Below, piece after piece: positions 6,930-15,061 of a DNA stretch of 64,000 bases. Positions within the stretch are counted from its first letter, which is position 1. Every line of letters begins with the position of its first letter. Where the stretch lies: positions 1 to 64,000 of the forward strand of contig JAXEWB010000089.1 in the NCBI GenBank assembly GCA_034114085.1, read 5' to 3'. A model generated the notes under the pieces. That model was not told where the DNA came from. It ran no database searches and saw only the letters and a list, made by a program, of their open reading frames with translations. The position numbers were made by a program, and so were the translations under genes. The stretch is from Spiro-02 sp034114085 (GTDB lineage: Bacteria; Spirochaetota; Spirochaetia; Sphaerochaetales; Sphaerochaetaceae).

Positions 6930-7360
6930 GTGAGGGAAGATCGCTTGATTATTGAAGATGGCGGAAACGCCAGGCGGAACCGGCGTGCGGGACATGATTC
7001 CGCCATGCGGCATGCGGGCGATGGACGGTGGGCTTTGTCCGTGTAATGCTGCTATGTCCGTTTTATCTTCCACGTGATGTCTATATTCTGCGGGCGATAG
7101 ATGTGTACTGCGGGTGTATGTCGCTAACAGCAAGTTTTTTTGACTTGCATGTTGATTCACTTCGTCCGTATCTCCCCTTTGTTGAAGAGTCTACGGGATT
7201 CTTAACCAATACTGGTTTCGCATGTATCGGCTTATGCTGTTGCGATTTGTTGTCTCAGAAAACTGATGTAAATTAATTACGATTTTTCTTTCCTGTTTTT
7301 GAAATTCATGCAATACTACAAAAGTCGTTGCTCTTGTTCATGGCGCTTTATCCTGCGTAT
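6930..7360. other. Intergenic stretch with an unexplained inverted repeat
   Basis: About 430 bases with no supported gene. The only clear structure is TGGCGGAA (6959-6966) and TTCCGCCA (6998-7005), 8-bp inverted arms 31 nt apart without a T run. An 82-codon open frame at 7028-7276 lacks a ribosome binding site and has unlikely composition. Confidence 0.45.
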
Positions 7361-7437
7361 GGACAGGCTCTCTAGGTTCAGCCCCTAGGGACAACAAGGA
7401 GGTTGCCGCTATTCCGTCAGGTTTAGCGGTTTTTTTT
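7361..7437 (+). ncRNA. Candidate small structured RNA with intrinsic terminator
   Basis: Two adjacent hairpins in a gene-free region: CTAGG (7372-7376) with CCTAG (7384-7388), then CCGCTA (7406-7411) with TAGCGG (7424-7429), followed by eight T. The second is a textbook terminator, yet no gene lies upstream of it on this strand for about 500 bases. A weak promoter is possible around 7328-7356. AAGGAGG between the hairpins could expose an SD-like sequence. It could be a short sRNA or an attenuated leader of the gene at 7698. No known RNA family was recognised. Confidence 0.4.
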
Positions 7438-7697
7438 GCTTAAATGCTTGGTCGTGGAATGGTCGCATCGCCATTTGTCCGTCACTGTATTGCGATCATG
7501 GACGCCCTGTACGCCGACGGTATGGCAATCGGTTCATTCGTCCGCAATACGGGTTGAAAGGTGGCATAGTTATCCGGCGTTCGGGCTTGCCTGTGTTTAC
7601 GCTTTCTCTTCAGCCCCCATCCGCCCCTTTCGGAAACAATGCGTGACAAGTCGCATATCTTCTTATATGATTGGAAGAAACAAAGGGGGAACCGCCC

Positions 7698-8285
7698 ATG
7701 AAGAAACGAATGGTCCTCATACTTTTGGTACTTCTGCCGATCGCCGTCTCTTTGTTCGCCCAAGGAGCGAAGCCTGTCGGTGAAAGTTCCTATACCGGGA
7801 CAATACTCTCCATCAGTGATGAGAACGGCATATTTGAGTTCATTGTCCAGAATGATTCTGGAAAAGTCGTTCGTTTCATTCCGTCCGCCGACTGCGAGAC
7901 GATATTGCCCTTGGCAAGCTATAGGGCGGGCGATTTCGTTGAAATCGGCGACTATCTCATGGTTACGGATACTCTCGCTACTGCGCAGTCCATGCGATGG
8001 ATTACTGCGTTGGTGTCGAATGAGTGGTTGAAAAGCATCGCATTGCAACAATCGGCTGATACTGTCGTCACACAAGCCATGATACCTGAGATAACTTCGG
8101 CGGATGTAATCCCTGCTCCGACGGTCGCGGCAGGACCTGCAAGTGCGACGGACATCCTGGCCGACCTCGACCTGCGGCTCGTCTTGTTGTTCGTTGTCGG
8201 AGCGGTGGTCCTGCTGGCTGCGGTCCTGTTGGCCGTTATTCTCACTGTCGGGGCGAAAAAAAGGAAAGCCTCGTCCGAAGAATGA
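7698..8285 (+). CDS. Exported membrane-anchored protein of unknown function
   Basis: 195 residues. A Sec signal peptide (MKKRMVLILLVLLPIAVSLFA, AQG after it) is followed by a beta-rich domain (residues about 30-95: Y-T-G-T-I-L-S-I-S-D-E-N-G, R-F-I-P-S, G-D-F-V-E-I-G-D-Y-L) that resembles a small OB- or barrel-like fold. An Ala/Pro/Thr linker, one C-terminal transmembrane helix (about 155-182) and a basic tail G-A-K-K-R-K complete it. This topology puts the domain outside the inner membrane. AAGGGGGA (7683-7690) is 7 nt before ATG 7698. It converges on the ROK gene with only 20 bp between stops. No family was recognised. Confidence 0.65.
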   Translation: MKKRMVLILLVLLPIAVSLFAQGAKPVGESSYTGTILSISDENGIFEFIVQNDSGKVVRFIPSADCETILPLASYRAGDFVEIGDYLMVTDTLATAQSMRWITALVSNEWLKSIALQQSADTVVTQAMIPEITSADVIPAPTVAAGPASATDILADLDLRLVLLFVVGAVVLLAAVLLAVILTVGAKKRKASSEE

Positions 8286-8305
8286 CCTTGTCTGTGGTTC
8301 TATCC

Positions 8306-9472
8306 CTATTCCTGCCGGTTCAGTTGGTCAAGCAACGTCCGTTTGAAGACGAACCTGTCCAAGGCGACCGCCGTAGTTCCTAGCAATCCCGCCTTGTCGC
8401 CCAGCTTTGTTCGCTCGATGCTGGTGTCGGCGCGCCTGACTGGAGCCAGCGTCACATAGCGTTCCTTCATCTCCTGGAAGAAATTGTCGGGCAGGGAGCT
8501 GATTCCCCCGCCGAGGATAATTCTGTCGCAACCGGTTATGGTGCTTGCGAATACCAATGCCTCGGACATGGCTTGCGCCGCTTCGGAAAGCAACGGGGAC
8601 AGCTCAGGATATTGTTCGAGCATCTGGCACATCTGCTTGACGGTAATGTCGTTTTTGCCGGTCAGTTCGGCGGCTTTCTGAGAGAGCGACCAGCCCGCCG
8701 CCACAGTTTCCAGGCAACCGATGGAACCGCAGGGACAAAGCCCTGTCTGGCGGAGCGGGATATGGCCGAACTCAGCCCCCTCGCTAATGACCTTGCCGTC
8801 CGCCACCCATGCGGAGGAGATGTGTTCGCCCCAGTTCACATAGAACATGGACGGTACGTCCGAAGGCTCTGCGAACCATTGCTCGCCCAATACCATCGCA
8901 CGGACGTTGTGCTCCAGCACGACGTCGAGGCCGGTGTTCTTGCTGATCGCCTCGGCCAGCGGGATATCCTTCCAACCCCAGACCGGGGCGGAGGTAATCG
9001 TTTTTCCGGTGGGGTCGAGCGCGCCAGGCACCGACACCGCCATGCCGATAGTGATGGAGGGGTCCTTCATCATCTTGAGTATGCGCAGGCAGCATTTGAT
9101 GATCTGTACGCACAACTCCTCCGGCTTGGGGTCTCGGGGGGTCGGAAAGCGTTCGAAGCGGAGCAGGTTTCCTCCGAGGTCGGCCAACGCCACGCTGGTG
9201 GCTTTTGTTCCCAGATCGACGGCGAGCACAGCCTTGGCGTCTTTGCACAGGGTCAGCGCAGTCGGCCGTCGTCCGTTGACAGTGACCATTTTGCCCGTTT
9301 CCGCGATCAGCCCCTCCTGGAGCAGTCCGTCAACGATTTCCCCTGTGGAGACCTTGTTCAGCTCCAGCAGGCGGGCGGCTTCGGCACGGGAAAGATTCTC
9401 ATGTGTGGCGAGAAGATTGAGTATCCTCAGCCTGTTGATGGCCCTTGCGGCCGATGGTTGTGAAAACTGCAT
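8306..9472 (-). CDS. ROK-family transcriptional repressor
   Basis: 388 residues. The N-terminal winged helix (residues about 10-60, with N-L-S-R-A-E-A-A-R-L-L) precedes a ROK sugar-binding domain. The zinc site is intact: H237 and the C246-x-C248-x4-C253 cluster, followed by L-E. The two kinase hallmarks are degraded: the phosphate loop reads D-L-G-T (86-89), one Gly short of D-x-G-G-T, and the catalytic Asp of E-N-D-A-N is replaced by Asn (E187-H-N189-V-R). It should therefore bind a sugar without phosphorylating it, as NagC/XylR-type repressors do. A promoter with TATGAT 6 bp before ATG 9472 points to a leaderless mRNA. No sugar gene is adjacent, so the inducer and targets are unknown. Confidence 0.85.
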   Translation of the reverse strand: MQFSQPSAARAINRLRILNLLATHENLSRAEAARLLELNKVSTGEIVDGLLQEGLIAETGKMVTVNGRRPTALTLCKDAKAVLAVDLGTKATSVALADLGGNLLRFERFPTPRDPKPEELCVQIIKCCLRILKMMKDPSITIGMAVSVPGALDPTGKTITSAPVWGWKDIPLAEAISKNTGLDVVLEHNVRAMVLGEQWFAEPSDVPSMFYVNWGEHISSAWVADGKVISEGAEFGHIPLRQTGLCPCGSIGCLETVAAGWSLSQKAAELTGKNDITVKQMCQMLEQYPELSPLLSEAAQAMSEALVFASTITGCDRIILGGGISSLPDNFFQEMKERYVTLAPVRRADTSIERTKLGDKAGLLGTTAVALDRFVFKRTLLDQLNRQE

Positions 9473-9478
9473 GATGAA

Positions 9479-9507
9479 ATCATACTCGAACTGTGAGATT
9501 TTGTTAA
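9479..9507 (-). promoter_or_regulatory. Promoter of the ROK gene, apparently leaderless
   Basis: On the minus strand TTAACA, 17 bp, TATGAT. The -10 ends 6 bp before the ATG at 9472, so transcription should start at or next to the start codon. Confidence 0.65.
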
Positions 9508-9513
9508 GAGAAG

Positions 9514-9542
9514 TTGCCTATGCGCAGTTTTTTCACTATGTT
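9514..9542 (+). promoter_or_regulatory. Promoter of htpG
   Basis: TTGCCT (9514-9519), 17 bp, TATGTT (9537-9542). It is divergent from the ROK promoter, 6 bp away from its -35 box. Confidence 0.5.
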
Positions 9543-9555
9543 TAATTCTGATTCG

Positions 9556-9567
9556 CGCGCATGCGCG
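9556..9567. repeat. Perfect 12-bp palindrome in the htpG leader (CGCGCATGCGCG)
   Basis: A self-complementary dodecamer that would lie a few bases downstream of the predicted htpG start point. It could be an operator or an early hairpin. It does not resemble CIRCE. Confidence 0.4.
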
Positions 9568-9647
9568 GGCTTTCCGGAGAATCCTGAGCGAATGTGAAGG
9601 GCCCCGGATCATTTTTTACACAATACGTTCCGACTGGGAGGCTCACG

Positions 9648-11528
9648 ATGGAACAGAAGAAATTCAAGACCGAAGTATCGCAACTGCTTCAGCTCATCAT
9701 CCATTCCCTGTATTCAAACAGGGAGATTTTCCTCAGGGAGTTGATCTCCAACTCCTCCGATGCTCTGGACAAGCTCAAGTATCTGTCCTTGACCGATGAA
9801 TCGTTGAAGGGGTTTTCTTTCGATCCACGGATCGATATCTCGTTTACCGAGGGTGACAGCCGCACGTTGACGATCAGCGACAACGGCCTGGGCATGAACC
9901 ATGACGACCTGAACGACAACCTCGGCACAATCGCCAGCAGCGGCACCCGCAAGTTCCTTGCCAGTCTGACCGATGAGCAGAAGAAGGACTCCAACCTAAT
10001 CGGTCAGTTCGGCGTCGGGTTCTATTCTGCGTTCATGGTCGCCGACAAGGTGGAGGTCGTCAGCCGCAAGGCGGGCGAGGAGCAGGCGTGGAAATGGACG
10101 TCCGACGGTAAGGGGACGTACACGATTGAAGAGGCATCCCGCGACAGCCAGGGCAGCACCATCACCCTGTATCTGAACGAAGATGGCAACGAATACGCCA
10201 ACCGGTGGCAGCTGGAGCAGCTGATCAAGAAGTACAGCGACCATATCGCCTATCCGATCTATCTCGCCTACGACCAGACCCATTACGATGACAAGCAGAA
10301 GGACGCCGAGGGCAACGCACTGAAGACCGTCGAGCACAAGGTCGAACAGATCAACAGCGCCGCCGCCCTATGGAGACGGAGCAAGAGCGATCTGACTGAT
10401 GACGACTACAACGAGTTCTACAAGAACAGCTTCCATGATTCGGAGAAGCCGTTGTTCTACATCCATACTCAGGCCGAAGGCGCTACCGAGTACATCACCT
10501 TGTTCTATATCCCTGAAAAAGCCCCGTTCGACATGAACTACGCCGACTATCGTCCGGGCGTCAAGCTCTACGTCAAGCGCGTCTATATCACTGACGATGA
10601 CAAGGAGCTGCTTCCTACCTATCTGCGGTTTGTCCGCGGTGTGATCGACAGCGAGGATCTTCCGCTGAACGTCAGCCGGGAAATCTTGCAGCAGAACAGG
10701 GTCATGAGCGCCATCCGCAATGCTTCGGTCAAGAAGTTGCTGAGTGAGTTCAAGAAGATTTCCGAGCAGAACCCGGAGTTGTATACCAAGTTCATCGAGC
10801 AGTACAATCGTCCCTTGAAGGAGGGGCTGTATGGCGACTACGCCAACCACGACGCCCTGTTGGAGCTGGTTCGCTTCAAATCCTCTGCTCAGGACGGCTA
10901 TGTGAGCCTTGCTTCGTACAAGGAACGGATGCCTGAAGACCAGAAGAGCATCTACTATATCACCGGCGGTACTGAGGCGACGCTCAAGAGCAGTCCGTTG
11001 CTCGACGCCTACAAGAAGAAGGGCTACGAAGTCTTGGTCATGAGCGATGACATCGATGACTTGATCGTCGGTTCCATCGGTACGTACAAGGAGCTGCCGC
11101 TGAAGGCGATCAACAAGTCCGGCGCGGTCGATGACTTGCAGGACGAGGACCAGAAGAAAAAGGCCAAGGAGTCCAAGGGTTTGGTCAAGAAGATCAAGAA
11201 GGCCCTCGGCGACCGGGTCAAGGATGTCGTCGTATCATCGCGTATCACCGAGGCTCCCGCCGTTATCGTGGTGGATGAGAATGATCCATCGGTACAGATG
11301 CAGCAGATGCTCAAGGCGATGGGCCAGACCGAATTGCCCGAGTCTTCGCCGTTGCTTGAAATCAACGTTGACGACCCCATGGTCAAGAAAATCGATGCCA
11401 GCGACGATGAGGCGTTTATCGCCGACATGTCCAGCGTGTTGCTCGACCAGGCGTTGCTCGCCGAGGGCGTGATGCCCAAGGATCCGGTGGCTTTCACCAA
11501 GCGGTTGCACGCGTTGTTGTCAAAGTAG
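9648..11528 (+). CDS. htpG: Molecular chaperone HtpG (Hsp90 family)
   Basis: 626 residues, the normal length for bacterial Hsp90. The N-terminal ATPase domain shows Y-S-N-R-E-I-F-L-R-E-L-I-S-N-S-S-D-A-L-D-K, D-N-G-L-G-M and G-Q-F-G-V-G-F-Y-S-A-F-M, the GHKL nucleotide-binding motifs. The middle domain contains L-P-L-N-V-S-R-E-I-L-Q, with the catalytic-loop Arg. The C-terminal dimerisation domain is present. It is a cytoplasmic ATP-dependent chaperone for late folding and stress. GGGAGG (9636-9641) fixes ATG 9648; the 18-codon upstream extension is not conserved in the family. No CIRCE element is seen. It is transcribed alone and divergently from the ROK gene. Confidence 0.97.
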   Translation: MEQKKFKTEVSQLLQLIIHSLYSNREIFLRELISNSSDALDKLKYLSLTDESLKGFSFDPRIDISFTEGDSRTLTISDNGLGMNHDDLNDNLGTIASSGTRKFLASLTDEQKKDSNLIGQFGVGFYSAFMVADKVEVVSRKAGEEQAWKWTSDGKGTYTIEEASRDSQGSTITLYLNEDGNEYANRWQLEQLIKKYSDHIAYPIYLAYDQTHYDDKQKDAEGNALKTVEHKVEQINSAAALWRRSKSDLTDDDYNEFYKNSFHDSEKPLFYIHTQAEGATEYITLFYIPEKAPFDMNYADYRPGVKLYVKRVYITDDDKELLPTYLRFVRGVIDSEDLPLNVSREILQQNRVMSAIRNASVKKLLSEFKKISEQNPELYTKFIEQYNRPLKEGLYGDYANHDALLELVRFKSSAQDGYVSLASYKERMPEDQKSIYYITGGTEATLKSSPLLDAYKKKGYEVLVMSDDIDDLIVGSIGTYKELPLKAINKSGAVDDLQDEDQKKKAKESKGLVKKIKKALGDRVKDVVVSSRITEAPAVIVVDENDPSVQMQQMLKAMGQTELPESSPLLEINVDDPMVKKIDASDDEAFIADMSSVLLDQALLAEGVMPKDPVAFTKRLHALLSK

Positions 11529-11859
11529 TTCCGGGTTCTCGACTGTTTCCGGCGGACCCGGCCGGACGGAGCGGGATGGCGCGGGGGGGGGTATCTCCGG
11601 CCATCCTGCTTCTTTTGTTTTCAGGAAGTAGGCGGGCCGGACGTGGCCCTGCGGCAGTCCATGGGTATCACTTTGACCTTGCCATATATGAGGTTCTCTC
11701 CGGGGGCGCTCAGTGATTGATAGGTTGTTCACTATGGGGTGGGCTCCGGCGGCCAGACGTGCCGGTTCTTGTCGAGGGTACGAGGGTATGATACAGTTGA
11801 CGCGATAGCGTCTGTCGGTCAATCAAGAACATGACGCAACTATGGAAGGGAGGGCGGAC
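11529..11859. other. Intergenic region between htpG and the MscS-type gene
   Basis: About 330 bases. It includes a run of eight G near 11584 and several GC-rich inverted segments just after htpG, but no classical hairpin plus T run. A TTGACG at about 11793 may belong to the next gene's promoter. No gene is supported. Confidence 0.4.
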
Positions 11860-12840
11860 ATGATCGCTTCATTCATCACATTGGCCACATCGGCGGGAAC
11901 GGATGATGTCGGAATGAATTTTCTCAATCAGGTGAAAAGGGCGTTGGAGAATCTGACCAACGAGGGCTTTGCCGCGTTTATATGGAATCTGGCGATTGCG
12001 GTGCTGATTGTCATTGTCGGCAAACTGCTGATCATGTTCATCACCAGGATATTCAAACGGATGTTCGCCCGGTCCAAGAAGATCAATGAGCTGATGGCGA
12101 AGTTCCTCCTCAAAGTGATTTCCTCGATTGGTTGGATTATCGTCGCGTTGGTCCTCCTGGAGCATATGGGGATTAATATGGCGCCGGTCATAGCAGGATT
12201 GGGCGTTACCGGCGTCATTCTTGGTTTTGCGTTCCAGGAATCGATCGGGAACCTTCTTTCCGGGGTGATGATCGTCATCAACGCGCCATTCCGTATTGGT
12301 GATTACGTCGATGTCGGTACGCTCAGCGGTACGGTGACGAACATGGATCTGATGTGCGTGACGTTGTCTACTCCTGATAACAAGCAGATTACGCTGGCGA
12401 ACAAGCTGGTGTGGGGCAATCCTATCGTCAACTATTCCTATACCGTCAACCGTCGTGTCGACATGATCGTCAGTGTCGCCTACGGGACCGACCTGAAGAA
12501 AGTGAAACAGGATATCCAGGAGCTGTTCGATTCCTATCCTGAGGTCCTCAAGGATCCCGCCCCCACGATCGAGGTGAGCAAGCTGAACGATTCTTCCGTC
12601 GATCTGATCGCACGTCCTTGGACGTTGCCCGGCGACTACTGGAAGGTTTTCTGGAGGTTCCAGGGGGACATCTATGACAAGCTTACCGCCGACGGTATCT
12701 GCATTCCGTTCCCGCAGCTCGATGTCAATCTCTACGATATCGACAAGATCGGCGGCGATGTCCGCCAGCGGCGTCCGACGCCCCCCGAAAATCTCGGCAA
12801 GAATGCCAAGGCGAAAACTGAAACAAGTACGAAGGCTTGA
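11860..12840 (+). CDS. MscS-family mechanosensitive ion channel
   Basis: 326 residues. Three N-terminal transmembrane helices (about 29-55, 75-97, 98-125) precede the conserved pore/beta region: G-L-G-V-T-G-V-I-L-G-F-A-F-Q-E-S, then N-L-L-S-G-V-M-I, then P-F-R-I-G-D-Y-V-D-V, typical of MscS TM3b and the beta domain. The C-terminal domain carries P-F-P-Q-L-D-V. It opens on membrane tension during hypo-osmotic shock. The overlapping AAGGGAGGGCGG just upstream supports ATG 11860 over the ATG at 11842. A basic, Thr/Lys-rich tail follows the vestibule domain. It is a single gene. Confidence 0.93.
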   Translation: MIASFITLATSAGTDDVGMNFLNQVKRALENLTNEGFAAFIWNLAIAVLIVIVGKLLIMFITRIFKRMFARSKKINELMAKFLLKVISSIGWIIVALVLLEHMGINMAPVIAGLGVTGVILGFAFQESIGNLLSGVMIVINAPFRIGDYVDVGTLSGTVTNMDLMCVTLSTPDNKQITLANKLVWGNPIVNYSYTVNRRVDMIVSVAYGTDLKKVKQDIQELFDSYPEVLKDPAPTIEVSKLNDSSVDLIARPWTLPGDYWKVFWRFQGDIYDKLTADGICIPFPQLDVNLYDIDKIGGDVRQRRPTPPENLGKNAKAKTETSTKA

Positions 12841-13087
12841 TGCAGTACATGTGTCATCGGGAATTTCCGATGTCCTATTCATGTACGGTGGCCATCGTTC
12901 CGCATCGTGGACGGCATGGTGTCAGAGGCGATGTCTATCGTGCATGAGAGTAATTCATTATCGATTGCTGGTCCGTTGACGGTGATTTGTGAAAAAGCAA
13001 TCATGCCCGGCAGGGAATGTATTTCATCTCTCGCGGGGCAGTCGTAGGGTTCCCGAGATTTTCATGAAATATCCGGGGTTTCTCACG

Positions 13088-13693
13088 TTACTCCTCTTTT
13101 CTGTCCAGCCCCACCAGAAATATTTCAAAGGAATCAGAACGGCATGCCTTGGGTTTGAACGCCCTCGCCTTGGCGAACAGCGTCCGCATCTGTTTGAGCA
13201 CCGCTTCCTGACCGCCTCCTTGGAATATCTTCAGGACGAGGTTGCCATGGGGCTTGAGATGCTCCGACGCCAGATAGACGACCTGTTCAGCGAGGTTTTC
13301 ACTCCGGGATGTATCCACCGATCGGTTTCCGGTAGTCATTGGCGCGGCGTCGCTGATAATGGCGTCATACGGTCCATGCTCGACCAGCTTCGCCCGGATA
13401 TCTTTGCTGAACGCATCACCGACATACGCCGTGACGGTAGGGGGAACCGGATTGAGGTTCAGTGGGTTGAGGTCGACCGCCACGATGGTGCCGTTTCCTT
13501 TGAGCAGCATGCGGTGGGTATAGAGCGTCCACGACCCTGGGGCCGCGCCGACATCAAGGACATGGTCCCCCGGCTTGATGATCTTGAAGTTCTGCTGGAT
13601 TTCTTCCAGCTTGTATACTGATCTCGCGGGGTATCCCTCTTTGTGCGCCCGTTGGGTATAGGAGTCCGCGCGATCTCTGCGACTTGTTGCCAT
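13088..13693 (-). CDS. rlmE: 23S rRNA (uridine-2'-O-)-methyltransferase RlmE (FtsJ/RrmJ)
   Basis: 201 residues, the usual length. The Rossmann SAM site L-D-V-G-A-A-P-G-S-W is followed by V-D-L-N-P, I-S-D-A-A-P, L-K-I-F-Q-G-G-G and R-S-D-S-F-E-I-F-L-V. These provide the K-D-K-E catalytic tetrad of 2'-O-methyltransferases (the first Lys in A-R-S-V-Y-K-L). It modifies the 23S rRNA A-loop uridine in the assembled 50S subunit. A promoter with TATAGT 6 bp from ATG 13693 suggests a leaderless message. It is a single gene; in many bacteria it pairs with ftsH, but not here. Confidence 0.93.
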   Translation of the reverse strand: MATSRRDRADSYTQRAHKEGYPARSVYKLEEIQQNFKIIKPGDHVLDVGAAPGSWTLYTHRMLLKGNGTIVAVDLNPLNLNPVPPTVTAYVGDAFSKDIRAKLVEHGPYDAIISDAAPMTTGNRSVDTSRSENLAEQVVYLASEHLKPHGNLVLKIFQGGGQEAVLKQMRTLFAKARAFKPKACRSDSFEIFLVGLDRKEE

Positions 13694-13699
13694 GTTTCG

Positions 13700-13727
13700 A
13701 CTATATCATAGCTTCCCCGCTTTACAA
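13700..13727 (-). promoter_or_regulatory. Promoter of rlmE, apparently leaderless
   Basis: On the minus strand TTGTAA, 16 bp, TATAGT, ending 6 bp before the ATG at 13693. Confidence 0.55.
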
Positions 13728-13917
13728 AAGGGTCGGTGTTTCACTTGTCAATTGGGATGTTGGTTCTGTCAGGGATGTGTGGAAGTGGCTCTTATCGGCA
13801 TGTCTTTGGTTCTGTTGCCAGCATGGAGCCTTTTATGCCGGACGCAATCCCTGTTTTTGTCCAGGAGGACATTGGTACCTGGCCTTTTCGGACGGCTCTG
13901 TGTGGAGGCGAAAAAGA

Positions 13918-13967
13918 GGCGCCAGACGAAAGGTTTGTGGGGTGGGGAGAGAGGTTCGTCTGGCGCC
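13918..13967. repeat. Long perfect hairpin with a G-rich loop
   Basis: GGCGCCAGACGAA (13918-13930) and TTCGTCTGGCGCC (13955-13967) form a 13-bp perfect inverted repeat. The 24-nt loop is almost only G and T/A (runs of four and four G). On the minus strand it is followed by TCTTTTTC, so it could terminate leftward transcription, but no minus-strand gene lies to its right nearby. It is one of the most stable structures in the window and has no assigned role. Confidence 0.6.
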
Positions 13968-14208
13968 AATGGAAAATCACACTAAAGGAGGTATGAAAAA
14001 ACTGTTGCTCTGCATCTGCTTTGTTGCAAATCCTGTGCCAATTTTCTGGAAGCCCTATGAAAAACTATCAAATGCCGTTCATTCATATTAAAAACAGCGA
14101 TTTTCGTCTACAAGTAATCTTTTTGACCTATCGGGCAAAAAGCGGGACTATGGCAAATATGCGCGCAATCCTGTAACACCACCATCTTTTTGTGCAAAAA
14201 ATGCATAA
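13968..14208. other. Intergenic stretch with a strong SD-like site but no convincing gene
   Basis: AAAGGAGG (13984-13991) is a perfect SD, followed after one base by an ATG opening a 32-codon frame to 14091. One nucleotide is too short a spacer for normal initiation, and the peptide has no family resemblance. I leave it uncalled. Confidence 0.35.
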
Positions 14209-14237
14209 TTGACGAATCCCCTGCGTCAAAGTACTTT
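14209..14237 (+). promoter_or_regulatory. Promoter candidate of the rhomboid gene, leaderless
   Basis: TTGACG (14209-14214), 17 bp, TACTTT (14232-14237), ending 6 bp before ATG 14244. The -10 is weak. Confidence 0.4.
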
Positions 14238-14243
14238 AGAGAC

Positions 14244-14873
14244 ATGAAAGATTCATTTTTGAACAGACGCATGCGGTATAGCTATACCAATGTTACGTTG
14301 AAGCTGGTCATCATCAACGTCCTGGTATTCTTCCTGACCGAATTCATATATCCGAGAAGTGTCTATTATCTGGCGATGATTCCGTCGTTCGTCCTGCATG
14401 GCTATGTCTGGCAGCTGTTTACCTACATGTTCGTGCACGGGGGATTCTCCCATGTGCTGTTTAACATGCTTGGGCTTTATATATTCGGGTCGATGGTGGA
14501 ACGCCGTATCGGCAGCAGGGAATTTCTGCTGTTCTATCTGCTGACGGGGACTCTGTCCGGAATATTCAGCTTTGTCGCTTACCTGTTGGCCGGTGTGAAC
14601 GTCGTGCTTGTAGGTGCCTCGGGGGCCTTGTATGCGGTAATGCTGATGTTCGCGGTATTGTATCCATATGCCGTGGTCTATGTCTTCGGCTTGATTCCAA
14701 TGCGCGCTCCGCTACTGGTCGCCGTCTATTTTGTCATTGAACTGGTCAGCCAGTTCACCGGCCTGAACGGAGGCGTCGCCCATCTGACACACCTGGGCGG
14801 TCTGCTGTTCGCATACCTGTACTGCCTGGTCAGGATGAGGATTGATCCTGTCAAGGAATGGCGCCGCCATTGA
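14244..14873 (+). CDS. Rhomboid-family intramembrane serine protease
   Basis: 209 residues with about six transmembrane helices. The loop H-G-G-F-S-H-V-L-F-N-M-L-G-L-Y and the catalytic serine in V-G-A-S-G-A-L-Y match rhomboid hallmarks. The histidine partner is in H-L-T-H-L-G-G-L-L-F near the C-terminus. It cleaves single-pass membrane proteins within the bilayer; substrates here are unknown. ATG 14244 is supported by a promoter ending 6 bp upstream. A start at 14190 would lie upstream of that promoter, and 14271 remains possible. It is a single gene. Confidence 0.9.
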   Translation: MKDSFLNRRMRYSYTNVTLKLVIINVLVFFLTEFIYPRSVYYLAMIPSFVLHGYVWQLFTYMFVHGGFSHVLFNMLGLYIFGSMVERRIGSREFLLFYLLTGTLSGIFSFVAYLLAGVNVVLVGASGALYAVMLMFAVLYPYAVVYVFGLIPMRAPLLVAVYFVIELVSQFTGLNGGVAHLTHLGGLLFAYLYCLVRMRIDPVKEWRRH

Positions 14874-15061
14874 TCGTCAAAGGCCGTCGCGTCGTTGCAG
14901 CCAAACAACATTCAGCGTAATCCGTGGGCTTGGAGCAGTCGGTTGCTGAAAGCCGGCTTCATGCTGCATGGAACGCCGTCATATCGTACATGCCGAAGCT
15001 GTTCCGTAGTCTTGGCTGGGCGGGTTCTTATAGTCGGAGGATGCGACGCTGCCGATGCTGT
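14874..15061. other. Spacer between rhomboid and GntR genes
   Basis: Genes converge here. I found no terminator and no small gene in this 188-bp interval. Confidence 0.4.

Noticed and set aside
7028..7276. 82-codon open frame in the 6930-7697 gap
   Set aside because: No SD, no signal peptide and atypical composition for this genome.
8573..9463. Long plus-strand frame opposite the ROK gene
   Set aside because: It is the antisense shadow of a gene with complete family motifs on the other strand.
9556..9567. CIRCE heat-shock operator for htpG
   Set aside because: The palindrome is 12 bp of alternating CG around CATG and does not match the TTAGCACTC/GAGTGCTAA arms.
13736..13996. 86-codon open frame between rlmE and the rhomboid gene
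   Set aside because: It runs through the 13-bp hairpin, has unlikely composition and no SD.
13993..14091. 32-codon gene behind a perfect SD (AAAGGAGG)
   Set aside because: The SD is separated from the ATG by a single base, too close for initiation; the peptide has no recognisable feature.
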